A stretch of 64,000 nt of DNA, taken from NCBI RefSeq assembly GCF_900074925.1, contig NW_019716259.1:180462-244461 (forward strand), read 5' to 3'. Source of the DNA: Ramularia collo-cygni (lineage: Eukaryota; Ascomycota; Dothideomycetes; Mycosphaerellales; Mycosphaerellaceae). Both the position numbers and the translations under genes were made by a program. Positions 9,251 through 18,548 of the stretch are shown here, in pieces (positions within the stretch are counted from its first letter, which is position 1; each line of letters opens with the position of its first letter). Below the pieces are notes generated by a model. That model was not told where the DNA came from. It ran no database searches and was given only the letters and a program-made list of their open reading frames with translations.

Positions 9251-10792
9251 ATGAATAACTCAAAATTATATCCTCGAGAAAAAGAAAGGCCACTTATCTC
9301 CCTTAATATTCCTGCATCCCTTCATATTCCTGCATCACTCAAGAACAACGCTTTCGTAAAGAGTCGAAGCAGATCGTCGACAATGGTTCTTCCGAATGAG
9401 TCTACCCCGTTTCAAGCGGCAGGCAACCTACCTTGCGGGAGTCCTGCTTGCCCCCAGTGCAATATCGGCCTTGGTACTCGATCGCATTCTTCGCAATCCA
9501 GTGCTGAGGAGCCGATGCAGCCCCCTACCGAATCTCAACGGAATCATATTCTGCATAACAGTTTCGAAAGCACTCGTCCAGAGTTTCTTCACGAATCACA
9601 GCTCCGGCACTATTTGGGAAGCGCGGAGCCACCACCATACATCTCCACGCTATCCCCACTGGAGACTGACCGATACACCAGGACCGTCCAAGAAAGGATG
9701 CACCTCCACCACCACGCTCCGGGCAGAGAATGCAATGTTGGCTATCGCTGCGAGAGGCGCTTCTTCTCCACTGCACCGGGCGAATTGATCGAGTGCTTCG
9801 TTCCTGGTCAAAGGTCGGCGTTTGAGGATAATCCTATTCCAGATGAGTACGTTAACGTGAAGCATAGAAGACATGTAGCATGTCTCGAAGCCTCTATACC
9901 CCGCCCCAACATCATAGATATTTGAGACACATGCTCACCTTCCATATTTCATTTTAGGTATTGCCAAGACATTGATTTTGAGATGGATTTAAGGCCGGAA
10001 TACGTCAGAGGATTGCGACGTCGGCAAATATTCTCTGAACAGCTGGGGACTTTGTTTGAAAGGAGTGCAGAACGGCGACGACGGGTTGCGATGGAGGCGA
10101 TGCAAACGTTGGTAGACCTCGAGACGCAGAGAACAGACTCGCGCCTAGTATACTCTCCCGCATGTGAGTCCTATCCTCTGGACCCTGTTGGTACTCAGGC
10201 CGCAGGTATGGGTGATGAAGTCGAGCCTTCCAGTCCAATCATCGTCAACGGCAGTACACCACAACCACCAGATACCANGTTGTGGAGTTACGGAGATTCC
10301 AATCCCAGCATCGTCAACAACCACCAGATGACAGGCCATGGAGTTACGGAGGCTTCGACTCAGGCCGCAGGTATTGGTGATGAAGTCGAGGCTTACAGTC
10401 CACTCATCGTCAACGGCAGTACGCCACTACCACCAGATACCAGGTTGTGGAGTTACGGAGATTCCAATCCCAGGATCGTCAACAACCACCAAATACCAGG
10501 TTATGGAGTTACGGAGAGTCCAACCCAATCATCGTCAACGGCAGTGCACCACAACCACCAGATACCAGGCCATGGAGTTACGGAGACTTCTACTCAGGCC
10601 ATCGCCAATGATCGTATACCGCAAGCAGAGGCATTCCAAGAAGATCAATCGTCCGACGAGCCCGTTCAGTGTGTATGTTCCCAACCTGCTGAAGAATCTT
10701 CCGATCCGGCTAACGTCAATGGTAGCGAACAAGCTTTATTCCGGCGACTTCCAGAGCAGAGAGGTGATGAAGAGTCAGGAGGATACTGGTAG
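9251..10792 (+). CDS. Unrecognised protein with nested internal repeats, 476 aa
   Basis: Two exons, 9251-9846 and 9958-10792, join through a 111-base GT-AG intron; the junction reads P-D-E-Y-C-Q-D-I-D-F. I do not recognise the family. The N-terminal half is hydrophilic with several cysteines (C-G-S-P-A-C-P-Q-C near residue 62) and histidine runs. Exon 2 starts with an arginine-rich helical part (R-G-L-R-R-R-Q, E-R-R-R-R-V-A-M-E-A). Residues about 280-400 hold a 55-residue tandem repeat and shorter related repeats. The C-terminal 70 residues are acidic and low in complexity. The gene lies in a gene-poor stretch, which fits a lineage-specific gene. Splicing is plausible but unproven, and the ATG at 9251 is simply the first in frame. 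Confidence 0.5.
10193..10595 (+). repeat. Tandem and nested minisatellite inside the orphan CDS
   Basis: Two 165-base copies start at 10193 and 10358 (both begin ACTCAGGCCGCAGGTAT) and a partial third starts near 10523. Within each copy there are two related sub-units built on ATCGTCAAC ... AACCACCAGAT ... TGGAGTTACGGAG; they differ by about 13 bases between GTCAAC and AACCACC. Because 13 is not a multiple of three, related sub-units are read in different frames, giving P-P-D-T-R-L-W-S-Y-G-D-S-N-P in one and H-Q-I-P-G-Y-G-V-T-E in the other. Both frames remain open. Confidence 0.8.
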
Positions 10793-11074
10793 AAGAAAGA
10801 GCTACATTTGGCTTAACACCTCAGGCGAAACCCGAAGATGGCTACGAATGTGCGCCGCAAANGAATTTAGACTGAGATTTGTAATGGCCGCAGCGCCGGC
10901 AAGTAGTTTTATACCACCATTAGAATGAAATGCAAACATCACTGCGTCGAGATTGTAAAGCCGCTGGATTGCTGGTCAGCAAGGGCTCGTTAGCCAGATC
11001 TCAAAGGACATTCGATCCAGTGCAGGTGCTACTCTTAGGCAGATTGTGTTGCACCCGATGGCGTACGGTCATTG

Positions 11075-11100
11075 TCCACTTTACATGTCCACTTTACATG
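11075..11100 (+). repeat. 13-base perfect tandem duplication
   Basis: TCCACTTTACATG occurs twice head to tail at 11075-11087 and 11088-11100 without mismatch. It lies in the gene-poor stretch and has no evident function; replication slippage is the simplest origin. Confidence 0.85.
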
Positions 11101-11196
11101 CCGCGTGCGACTAGAGTGGGAATCGAACGAGGTTGTACGATCCCACAGCCGTGGCAGTGGGTGGCTCCGAGATCCATCTGTACCTCAAGCCTCAAG

Positions 11197-11232
11197 GATT
11201 GCTGACAGAGAACTGGTTGCTGACAGAGAATT
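11197..11232 (+). repeat. 18-base tandem duplication
   Basis: Two adjacent 18-base units sharing the core TTGCTGACAGAGAA lie at 11197-11214 and 11215-11232 and differ at two positions. The unit is a multiple of three, so it would not disrupt a frame, but no gene can be shown here. Confidence 0.8.
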
Positions 11233-12308
11233 AGCTGCCGATACATGCGGAGGATTCGTCTCATACACCACTGGTGAGTTGGTCCACTTCTGGGCAAGAA
11301 CAGGTGGCAAGAGCATATATCGAGCAAAGGTGGTGGATCCTCCTATTCCGGTGCATGACAAAGTCAATCGCGATGCAAAGAAGCCCACATGTGTATAAGG
11401 GTCCTTCCAGCATAGCCATTACAAGGCACCAACTGTGTTGACTTCGCTACAGGCTTGAAAGCCTGTTCGGAGGTTTATTTTGAGGAAGGATTCAATCTTT
11501 GAGGGAGGAAGGATCCGGAAGAGGCGGTGCAAGCCCCCACATCAGCCTTAGGTCTTGAAGGGGTGCGGTATTCGAGGCGGATTTAGAAGCAGATCTTGAG
11601 CAGCAGTGCATACCAAGGGCGTACCTTGCACAAGCGTGCGAATGAGTGAATGTTGGTGGTGTTGGTAAGTTGGGATGTATGTGCAGGCACGACTGAGTCC
11701 ACCCGCGGAAGCCGGGATTCACCCGACTTCCTTCACCCTCACACATTCACCTCATGATCACCAGAATCAACAATACACTGCCCTGACGAGATTGGGCCGT
11801 TCGGAGTCATCACTCGTCACACGCACCATGATGCGTCTTGCTCCCGTCGGAGATATGCGAGGGATTGTCAAGCCTCCAACATGGGCTAGGCAACAAGAGC
11901 CGTTTTTCCTCAGGCAGCTGCCCTTCTTATCGACTGATTGGTCTGTGTCCCTGGTACAGGCCGNCAATCCTCCAACATACATACTGACTCAGCGCTCCTG
12001 TACCGTTTAGCTCTCTCGTATGTGATGCTTGTCGGTCGCGTTACCAACTGCTAAAGCGTTCTTGGTCCTCGTCTCTCCGGGGTTTCAAGGGCGTTGGAGG
12101 CTGTGGAGGCCGGTGGTAGGAGGCAGAAGTCATTGGGTCCCTCTCTATTTTCCTTTTCCAATACATAAGTACTTGTCTAATCTTCCTGTTTCCTCTTCCT
12201 CCAATATCACAGCACAACATTCAGCACATCAAAGATCAAACATTACTGCCACCCATACCTGGCCGAGCAATAGCAATACAGTCACCGACCATCACTTCAA
12301 CCTCGCTG

Positions 12309-12608
12309 ATGACGCAAGTTTCAACGCCAACATCAAGCCGCCGAGTAAACGCAGCCCCAAGTCGTCCCCGTCCACCAAAGGGACCCCAACCAAGAGACGA
12401 CGGGATGAGTCGGACTATGGATACCGACTTCTACACCCTGCGCTCTGGTTCAAAAGCACCACAACCTCGAGATCCCCCAAACGGTCGCCATATGGCTCTG
12501 GATCCAAATCCTCGAGATCCGCCAAACGGAGGTCCCTTGCGTGTGTTTCAAAGTCGGTGTGCGAACAGTGGTCTCTACAGAACCCAACCTCGAGACGCTG
12601 GCTGGTAG
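12309..12608 (+). CDS. Weak small ORF, proline/arginine-rich, 99 aa
   Basis: An ATG-initiated frame follows a typical fungal leader (CT-rich tract, then CACA and ATCAAAGATC sequence). The product is rich in proline, arginine and glycine, with the motif P-R-D-P-P-N-G occurring twice and a third partial copy. The two nearly identical DNA copies of this motif differ by one base that is silent in this frame (CCC/CCG) but replaces proline by alanine in the longer overlapping frame, which mildly favours this frame. No family is recognised. It may be non-coding. Confidence 0.25.
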   Translation: MTQVSTPTSSRRVNAAPSRPRPPKGPQPRDDGMSRTMDTDFYTLRSGSKAPQPRDPPNGRHMALDPNPRDPPNGGPLRVFQSRCANSGLYRTQPRDAGW

Positions 12609-13650
12609 CATGTCTACTCAGATACCATCAATTCATCTTTACCTGGAAATGGAGCTGGATGACTCCAACCAGGCTGCTTTTACAGCAATCAACATCTTGG
12701 AGATTGGGCCGGTCCTATCACGACATAGAAGGGGCTGCATTGGGTTTTAGAGACTGTTCAGGTAGCGCATTCTGCTTTGAGGATTGTTTCAGACTTCATG
12801 GCATTTGCATTTGGAGTTGGGACTAGAATGGGGGACATGGATTTGCTCACGCAATGCTTTGATTTGCCTTTGATTTTATGCATAGCGAGCGATGATTTGG
12901 AGCGTCTGAAAAGATCAACACAGCATAGCACGAGGCGCGTTTGAACTGGACTCAAGCGCTGAGGACGGGCATGGGATGTGGCTCATTGGCCTCACATTTC
13001 TTCTGCGGGACAGAAGTGAGATAGCGGATAAGCGGCATGAATCGAACTCAGAGAATCAGACGAACTTTCATTCCCATCGGACTGGGTACCTCCCTCCTTT
13101 TCCAGCTCCCCATTATTACTCACATTGGATCTACGTTATGGGATTGGTGGCCTGAGGATGACTCGAAAGCGGCCTCTTCCAGTCGGAGTGGCCGGGGCGA
13201 TGTCCATTGATACACCATGTGATGGGACTGCGCCTGGGCGTGGCCCACAATGCAGCGATGGAACTATTGGCGGCCGTGTCGAAGAGGAAGAGAGTTGCGC
13301 CGTCTGACTATACTCCATAATTGAGGCCGCCCTGGCATGGCCGTGCACTTTGGGGAATCCTTCAAGCTAGTGGTTCATGTTGCGAGATCAATCTGGGCAT
13401 GCTGCTCCTCCTCCACATGTGAGGAATACTTCGGATGAGTTCTGCTGCTGCCGGGCGTGATGGAAGATGTGAGGTATGTCCCTTGACCGCGAAGACGAAT
13501 GGGGTTGGCGGTCGGATAAGGACTTGAACGCGCTAATCCCGATTGGTAAGGTCGGAGTCGGAATGGCCATAAAAATTGGCGGTGACGCATCCTCCAACAA
13601 ACATTAATTGCACGACTACATCGGGTGTGACTGTATCAATCTCGAACACA
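12609..13650. other. Intergenic, upstream of LYS1
   Basis: No convincing gene: frames of about 60-70 codons overlap on both strands. A TGACTC, the core half of the Gcn4/CpcA general-control site, occurs near 13156, about 500 bases before the LYS1 ATG; one hexamer is weak evidence. The final 60 bases have the CAACAAACATTAATTGCAC type of leader. Confidence 0.5.
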
Positions 13651-15037
13651 ATGGCGCCGACAGTACTGCACGTTCGGGCGGAGACGAAGCCGTTGGAGCA
13701 CCGCTCCGCCGTGACTCCTACCATTGCGAAAAAGCTCGTGGATGCTGGCTATACCGTCAACGTGGAGCGGTCTGAGCTGAGCATCTTCCCGGACTCAGAA
13801 TATGAGGGAACTGGTGCCACCCTTGTTCCTGCTGGCTCGTGGACTGAAGCTCCAAAAGACCACATCATCATAGGATTGAAAGAGTTGCCAGAGGATGACT
13901 TCCCTCTCAAGCACACAGTGAGTACCATCCAACAAGATTACTTGACACGATTCTCACCAGTATACAGCATGTTCAATTCGCCCATTGTGAGTTGAAGCAT
14001 AAGATGCGCTTTGACGGTCTCAATTAACAATGACTAGGCTACAAAGGACAGGGTGGATGGGACAAGGTGCTGGGTCGTTTCCCTCGNGGCGGGGGTACTC
14101 TCCTGGATCTGGAGTTCCTCGAGGATGGCAAGTAGCTTCTTTCTTTCTTTTAAGCACACCTGTTGTACTGACTTCTAAATAGAGCAGGGTCGGCGAGTTG
14201 CTGCCTTTGGTTATGTGAGTCTTATCCATATGTTGGCATGTGCTCCCAACTGACATTTTCACAGCACGCCGGTTTTGCTGGTGCCGCCCTTTCGCTCATA
14301 ACATGGGCATGGCAGCTTGAGCATGGTACCGATAAGCCCGTTCCCGGCGTCACAGCATACGAGAATGAGACGCTTCTGGTCAACGATGTCAAGAAAGCCG
14401 TCGAGCAGGGCAAGGCCAAGGCTGGTCGTCTACCACGGGTGCTCGTTATTGGCGCACTCGGTCGTTGTGGTCGCGGCGCCGTGGATCTCTGTATCAAGGC
14501 CGGACTTGAAGATATCTTGGTATNATGAAAGAACATCGCCTCGTCGGAAACAGATCCCAGTCGCTAATTGTCTTTCAGAAATGGGACCTGGCAGAGACCA
14601 ATGCCAAGCCCGGCCCATATCAGGAAATCATCGAATCCGATGTATTCGTCAACTGCATCTACCTCTCGGCCAAGATTCCTCCCTTTGTCGACCAAGCATC
14701 GCTCGCATCGCCTGACCGCAAGCTGAGTGTTGTCTGCGATGTGTCTTGTGACACCACGAACCCGCACAACCCAATCCCAATCTACGACATCAACACCACA
14801 TTCGACAAGCCTACGGTCCCCGTCAAGCTCACTCCCGAAGCCAACAACATCCCTCTGAGCGTTATCAGCATCGATCACTTGCCGTCTCTTCTCCCCAGAG
14901 AGGCTTCCGAATCGTTCAGTGCTGCTTTGCTTCCCAGCCTCCTCGGGCTGAACGATTGGAAGAACGTTCGTGTCTGGAAGCAAGCTGACAAGCTGTTCCA
15001 AGACAAGGTAGCAACACTCCCGGCAGGCGGCCAATAG
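13651..15037 (+). CDS. LYS1: Saccharopine dehydrogenase (NAD+, L-lysine-forming)
   Basis: Last step of the fungal alpha-aminoadipate pathway: saccharopine is split into lysine and 2-oxoglutarate. Six exons, 13651-13917, 13968-13986, 14038-14127, 14183-14214, 14265-14519 and 14579-15037, give 373 residues, the usual length. The second exon is only 19 bases. The third intron (14128-14182) begins with GCAAGT, a GC-AG intron; no GT donor keeps the frame, and reading through hits a stop. Recognisable blocks are LHVRAETKPLEHRSAVTP, IIGLKELPED, CYKGQGGWDKVL, GYHAGFAGAALSL, the dinucleotide-binding loop VIGALGRCGRGA, and DHLPSLLPREASESFS near the end. Ns at about 14087 and 14524 lie in exon 3 and intron 5. 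Confidence 0.95.
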
Positions 15038-15222
15038 AGCTTGGAATCTGCTGGTAAAGAGTGTTTGAGCTATAGATAGATCCCACGCACTCGCTCCAAC
15101 ACATCGAGGCACGTTAGAGCCTACACGGCTTACTTTGTCCCACCAAAGGACGTTGAGCTGCAGTTCCCCGGCCGACTCCCACTAGCTGTGCAACATTCGC
15201 AACAAATTGCCAAGGAGGTACG

Positions 15223-15802
15223 TCAGACTGCTTGCCATTGCTTTGCCCAGTACTGCTCGGGAGGGACCGTTTTTCGGAAGAATGCATCGAGCAGCTCCCT
15301 CCAGTCTATATAAGCTCCGTGTTGTGAGAGTGTAAGATTCGGTAGACACGCGTATCGGAGATCGCTGCTCTCGAGGGATATTTTCCAAGCTTGTGCGCAG
15401 TCGATTCCAGCTGCCAGTATTTCCTTCCACTTCTCCGCTGCGCGATCACGACATGATTCGGGCAGGAATACAGGCGCACTGAAGAATGCGTACTCGTTCG
15501 AAACCTCGCAGCATTCGAGATTGATGCTGGCTCGAATGTCGTACCACTAGTGATGTTAGCATCATAATCGGCTTGCCTTTCTCAACGTGTTGGAATACCC
15601 TATGCTTCAGTCCGATTCCGATTGCGAAGTTGAGTTGAATGGTCATATGCTCGCGAACATGGCTTTTAACAACATCCTCGGCACAACGGCGGTATTGTGA
15701 GTTGACGTTTCGAAAGGAGACCCAAAGCTCCTCTTGATCGACATGCTTGCATATCTCTAGAACAAGCTCATCCGGCAGTGTAGGTTGCACAGTGTTCTGC
15801 AT
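15223..15802 (-). CDS. F-box-like small protein, function unknown, 175 aa
   Basis: Exons 15802-15599 and 15546-15223 (52-base intron, branch GCTAAC) give 175 residues. Residues about 8-40 (L-P-D-E-L-V-L-E-I-C-K-H-V, then L-W-V-S-F-R-N-V-N) resemble an F-box helix pair, a Skp1-binding module in ubiquitin ligases. Exon 2 encodes a conserved-looking tail (W-Y-D-I-R-A-S-I-N-L-E-C-C-E, later Y-I-D-W-R-E-L-L-D-A-F-F). Extending the first frame without splicing gives a less plausible end. A second possible donor 12 bases downstream (GTTGAG) is also in frame and would add four residues with a 40-base intron. Upstream in-frame ATGs exist, but the one at 15802 directly precedes the conserved part. Confidence 0.55.
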
Positions 15803-16256
15803 CGTGAAGGGGCTGTACAACGAAGGAATCAAGCGCACGCCAGCAAAATCAGTCGAAATATAGTCCGGCAAAAAGTACATGTAACTACATGCAGCTGCGG
15901 TTCTGTGTTGTCCCATGCAAGGTGGACCTGGAGAGCGGGGGATCCTCATGAGGTCTTTTCGACGAGCGAAGGCTTCCTACGTGGCAGACCGACCTACAGA
16001 CCATGTATGTCATCGCAAATTTGTCGCGAACCATGTACTTCCAAGTTTTTGGTGGTCGTTCCTGTAGTTCAGACCCTACGTATGTATGTATCTCTGGACG
16101 ATTTTGAGCTGTCAAAGCTCGGACCAGGAGCAGCTAGTAACTTCAGTGTTGCTCTTCCACAAGCTGTGCACAGTATACACTTACCCCAGAAACTGATACA
16201 CTGTGGATGAACAACTGCAGGAGCTCTCCACCTCTGGCAAGTGAAAGCATCTCGCC
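15803..16256. other. Divergent intergenic region
   Basis: 454 bases between the F-box-like gene and the methionyl-tRNA synthetase gene. It presumably holds both promoters; no RNA gene or strong motif is seen. Confidence 0.5.
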
Positions 16257-18098
16257 ATGCGTCCACGCGTCGTTGTCGCCGCAAAGGCTCTGACACCGCT
16301 CCAATCTCTCCTGACGCGTCGATGGCGGCCACAATGGGTCTGCTCGAGCTGCCGGCCTCGACAGCAGCCATGGCGTGCGCTGGCGACTTCGACCTCGAAG
16401 CCGTCTGATCAGGACAAGCCATACTATGTCACGACGCCGATATTCTACGTCAATGCCGCGCCGCATGTCGGCCACATGTACACCATGATTCTGGCCGATG
16501 TCCTCAAGAGATGGCAAGAGATGAAGGGAAGGAAAGCGGTGCTGCTGACAGGCACTGACGAGCATGGCATGAAGATTCAACGGGCGGCCGCCAAAGCTGG
16601 TGTNGATCCCAAGGAGTTCTGCGATCAGGGTGCGGAAGTATTTCGAGATCTTGGTAAAAGGGTGGATCTAAGTAATGAGATCTTCATTCGGACCACCGAC
16701 AAGAAGCACAAGGAAGGCGTCGAATATGCTTGGCAGATGTTGGAGGAGCGCGATCTGATATACGAGAGCAAGCATGAGGGCTGGTATAGCGTCTCGGATG
16801 AGACCTTCTACCCTCAGGCCCAGGTGCATCTCATTGTGGATCCGCCGACAGGCCGAAAGATCATGGTGAGCCTTGAGACGGGCAAGGAGGTGGAATGGAC
16901 GAGTGAGAGGAACTACCATTTTCGTCTGAGCGCGTTCAGGGAGAAACTGCTGAAGTTTTACGAGGAGAATCCAAAATACATTGTGCCAAAGTCACGGATG
17001 GACGATGTGGTGCGACAGGTCACTGCTGGTTTGGAAGATCTCTCGGTGTCGCGACCTGCTGAGCGCCTCACCTGGGGTGTCCCTGTGCCTACTGATTCTT
17101 CACAAACCATCTACGTCTGGCTAGATGCGCTTTTGAATTACGCAACGGCAGTGGGCTACCCATTCACACCCGGCCAGGAGGGTGCTGGAGGTTGGCCAGT
17201 CGACGTGCAAGTTGTGGGCAAGGACATTGTTCGATTTCATTGCATCTACTGGCCTGCATTCTTAATGGCACTGGATCTTCCACTGCACAAGCAAGTCCTC
17301 ACGCACGCTCACTGGACGCTTGGCAAGCAGAAGATGGCGAAAAGTACAGGCAACGTTGTTAGCCCATTCTTCGCCCTGGAACGCTTCGGCATCGATGCCA
17401 TGCGCTGGTATCTCATCCATGAGGGCGGCATTGCCGATGATGCCGACTACGAGAACAGCTTCATCATCGAGAAGTACAAGAAAGGTCTGCAGGGCGGATT
17501 GGGAAATCTTGCCAGCCGCGTCACTCGCGGTAAGGGCTGGGATGTTCGACGTGCCGTGCAACGCTTTGCGCACCCCAATGCAGCAGAAGTTGATTCTGCC
17601 ATTTCACAGACTGCTGAAAATGCACGCATGTATGGCAGCATCCAGGAGTCTCCCAATCAAGTCGACCATCTCATGGGGGAACTCTTCCCGAATCGCGCCT
17701 TGCAACGAATCATGAAGCTCGTCTACGACACCAACGCCTTCCTCCAACATGCCTCCCCGTGGACGATGGTGACGCAATTGCGTTCTGCCATGGCTGACAC
17801 AACCGGCAAAGAGCTCTATGATGCCGCGAAGGAGGGTCTCACGCCTGAGAAGATGGAAGAACAGATTGATTGTACCATCTACCTCGCCGCCGAAGCTTTA
17901 CGCATAACGGGCATTCTGCTTCTGCCCTTCATGCCTGATTCTGCGAAGAAGCAATTGGATATGCTGGGTGTTGCAGGGGATAGAAGGACCTGGGAATGGT
18001 GCCACGTCGGCAAGGATGACAGCTATGGCACCCCTTTGATTGATATCGGCTCTGGTACCAAGGGCACCCTGTTTCCAGCTTTGACGAGCCACTTTTAG
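16257..18098 (+). CDS. MSM1: Methionyl-tRNA synthetase, mitochondrial type
   Basis: Single exon, 613 residues. The first 45 residues are arginine-rich and lack acids (R-P-R-V-V-V-A-A-K, L-L-T-R-R-W-R), a mitochondrial presequence. The class I synthetase core starts at Y-Y-V-T-T-P-I-F-Y-V-N with the HIGH motif as H-V-G-H at residues 70-73 and GTDEHGMKIQRAA. The KMSKS loop reads K-M-A-K-S at 359-363. No zinc-knuckle C-x-x-C is evident, as in mitochondrial and some bacterial forms. It charges mitochondrial initiator and elongator methionine tRNAs. An N at about 16605 affects one codon. The gene converges with GFA1. Confidence 0.93.
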   Translation: MRPRVVVAAKALTPLQSLLTRRWRPQWVCSSCRPRQQPWRALATSTSKPSDQDKPYYVTTPIFYVNAAPHVGHMYTMILADVLKRWQEMKGRKAVLLTGTDEHGMKIQRAAAKAGXDPKEFCDQGAEVFRDLGKRVDLSNEIFIRTTDKKHKEGVEYAWQMLEERDLIYESKHEGWYSVSDETFYPQAQVHLIVDPPTGRKIMVSLETGKEVEWTSERNYHFRLSAFREKLLKFYEENPKYIVPKSRMDDVVRQVTAGLEDLSVSRPAERLTWGVPVPTDSSQTIYVWLDALLNYATAVGYPFTPGQEGAGGWPVDVQVVGKDIVRFHCIYWPAFLMALDLPLHKQVLTHAHWTLGKQKMAKSTGNVVSPFFALERFGIDAMRWYLIHEGGIADDADYENSFIIEKYKKGLQGGLGNLASRVTRGKGWDVRRAVQRFAHPNAAEVDSAISQTAENARMYGSIQESPNQVDHLMGELFPNRALQRIMKLVYDTNAFLQHASPWTMVTQLRSAMADTTGKELYDAAKEGLTPEKMEEQIDCTIYLAAEALRITGILLLPFMPDSAKKQLDMLGVAGDRRTWEWCHVGKDDSYGTPLIDIGSGTKGTLFPALTSHF

Positions 18099-18548
18099 TG
18101 TAGGCATGATGGTTCAGGTACCATTGCGAGTGTGGAGATAGTGTTGAAAGCTCACATGTACCGATCGGCTCTACCGATTCTTATGACTAAAAGGACGGAT
18201 CTCGTTCGAGGCGTTCGTTGAATGCTTCATTTTTTAAGGAATTGAAATGACAGCCGTGCTTCTACAGGATAGGTGCAGTCTGGGGATGCTAGCGCATAGA
18301 CTGCTGGCAGTCGATCGCCGAGATCCAACGAAAACGGTCGAGAAGACGAACATGTCGTGATAATTTTTTCGTGATTCAATCAGTTCTAATCCTGAGGCTA
18401 TCAAAGCTGCCTTTGCTGGGACTTCAAAACCCACAAACACACATAATGCCAAATGTCATCAAGCACTCATCTCACACGCTCCAATCGCCGTNTCCGCCCC
18501 CAATGAACTCCTTTGATCGCCTGNCGTTTCTTGATATTACATTGGCAT
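18099..18548. other. Convergent 3' intergenic region
   Basis: 450 bases between the stops of MSM1 and GFA1, with two Ns (18492, 18525). No gene seen. Confidence 0.6.

Larger units (their letters stand above)
10793..12308. other. Gene-poor region with small tandem duplications
   Basis: I find no gene I can support. Short frames of 60-110 codons occur on both strands. One on the plus strand, ending at 11398, has a plausible tail (G-G-F-V-S-Y-T-T-G-E-L-V-H-F-W-A-R) but uses a non-ATG start and spans two tandem duplications. From about 12150 the plus strand becomes CT-rich with CACA motifs, like a leader for the weak ORF at 12309. Confidence 0.5.

Noticed and set aside
10338..10928. Second long plus-strand frame over the minisatellite
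   Set aside because: It stays open only because the repeat unit lacks stops in two frames; it has no link to the upstream exon.
11110..11140. tRNA T-loop-like GGGAATCGAAC
   Set aside because: Read in reverse complement the T-stem does not pair and no acceptor, D or anticodon arms can be built around it.
12029..12826. Plus-strand frame of about 265 codons with a basic S/K/R-rich stretch
   Set aside because: It starts at a non-ATG codon inside a leader-like region and repeat-copy substitutions change amino acids in this frame while being silent in the frame starting at 12309.
7778..13650. Secondary-metabolite cluster around the branched-chain aminotransferase-like gene
   Set aside because: No polyketide or peptide synthetase, P450, transporter or pathway regulator lies nearby; the neighbours are ERV2, an orphan gene and LYS1.
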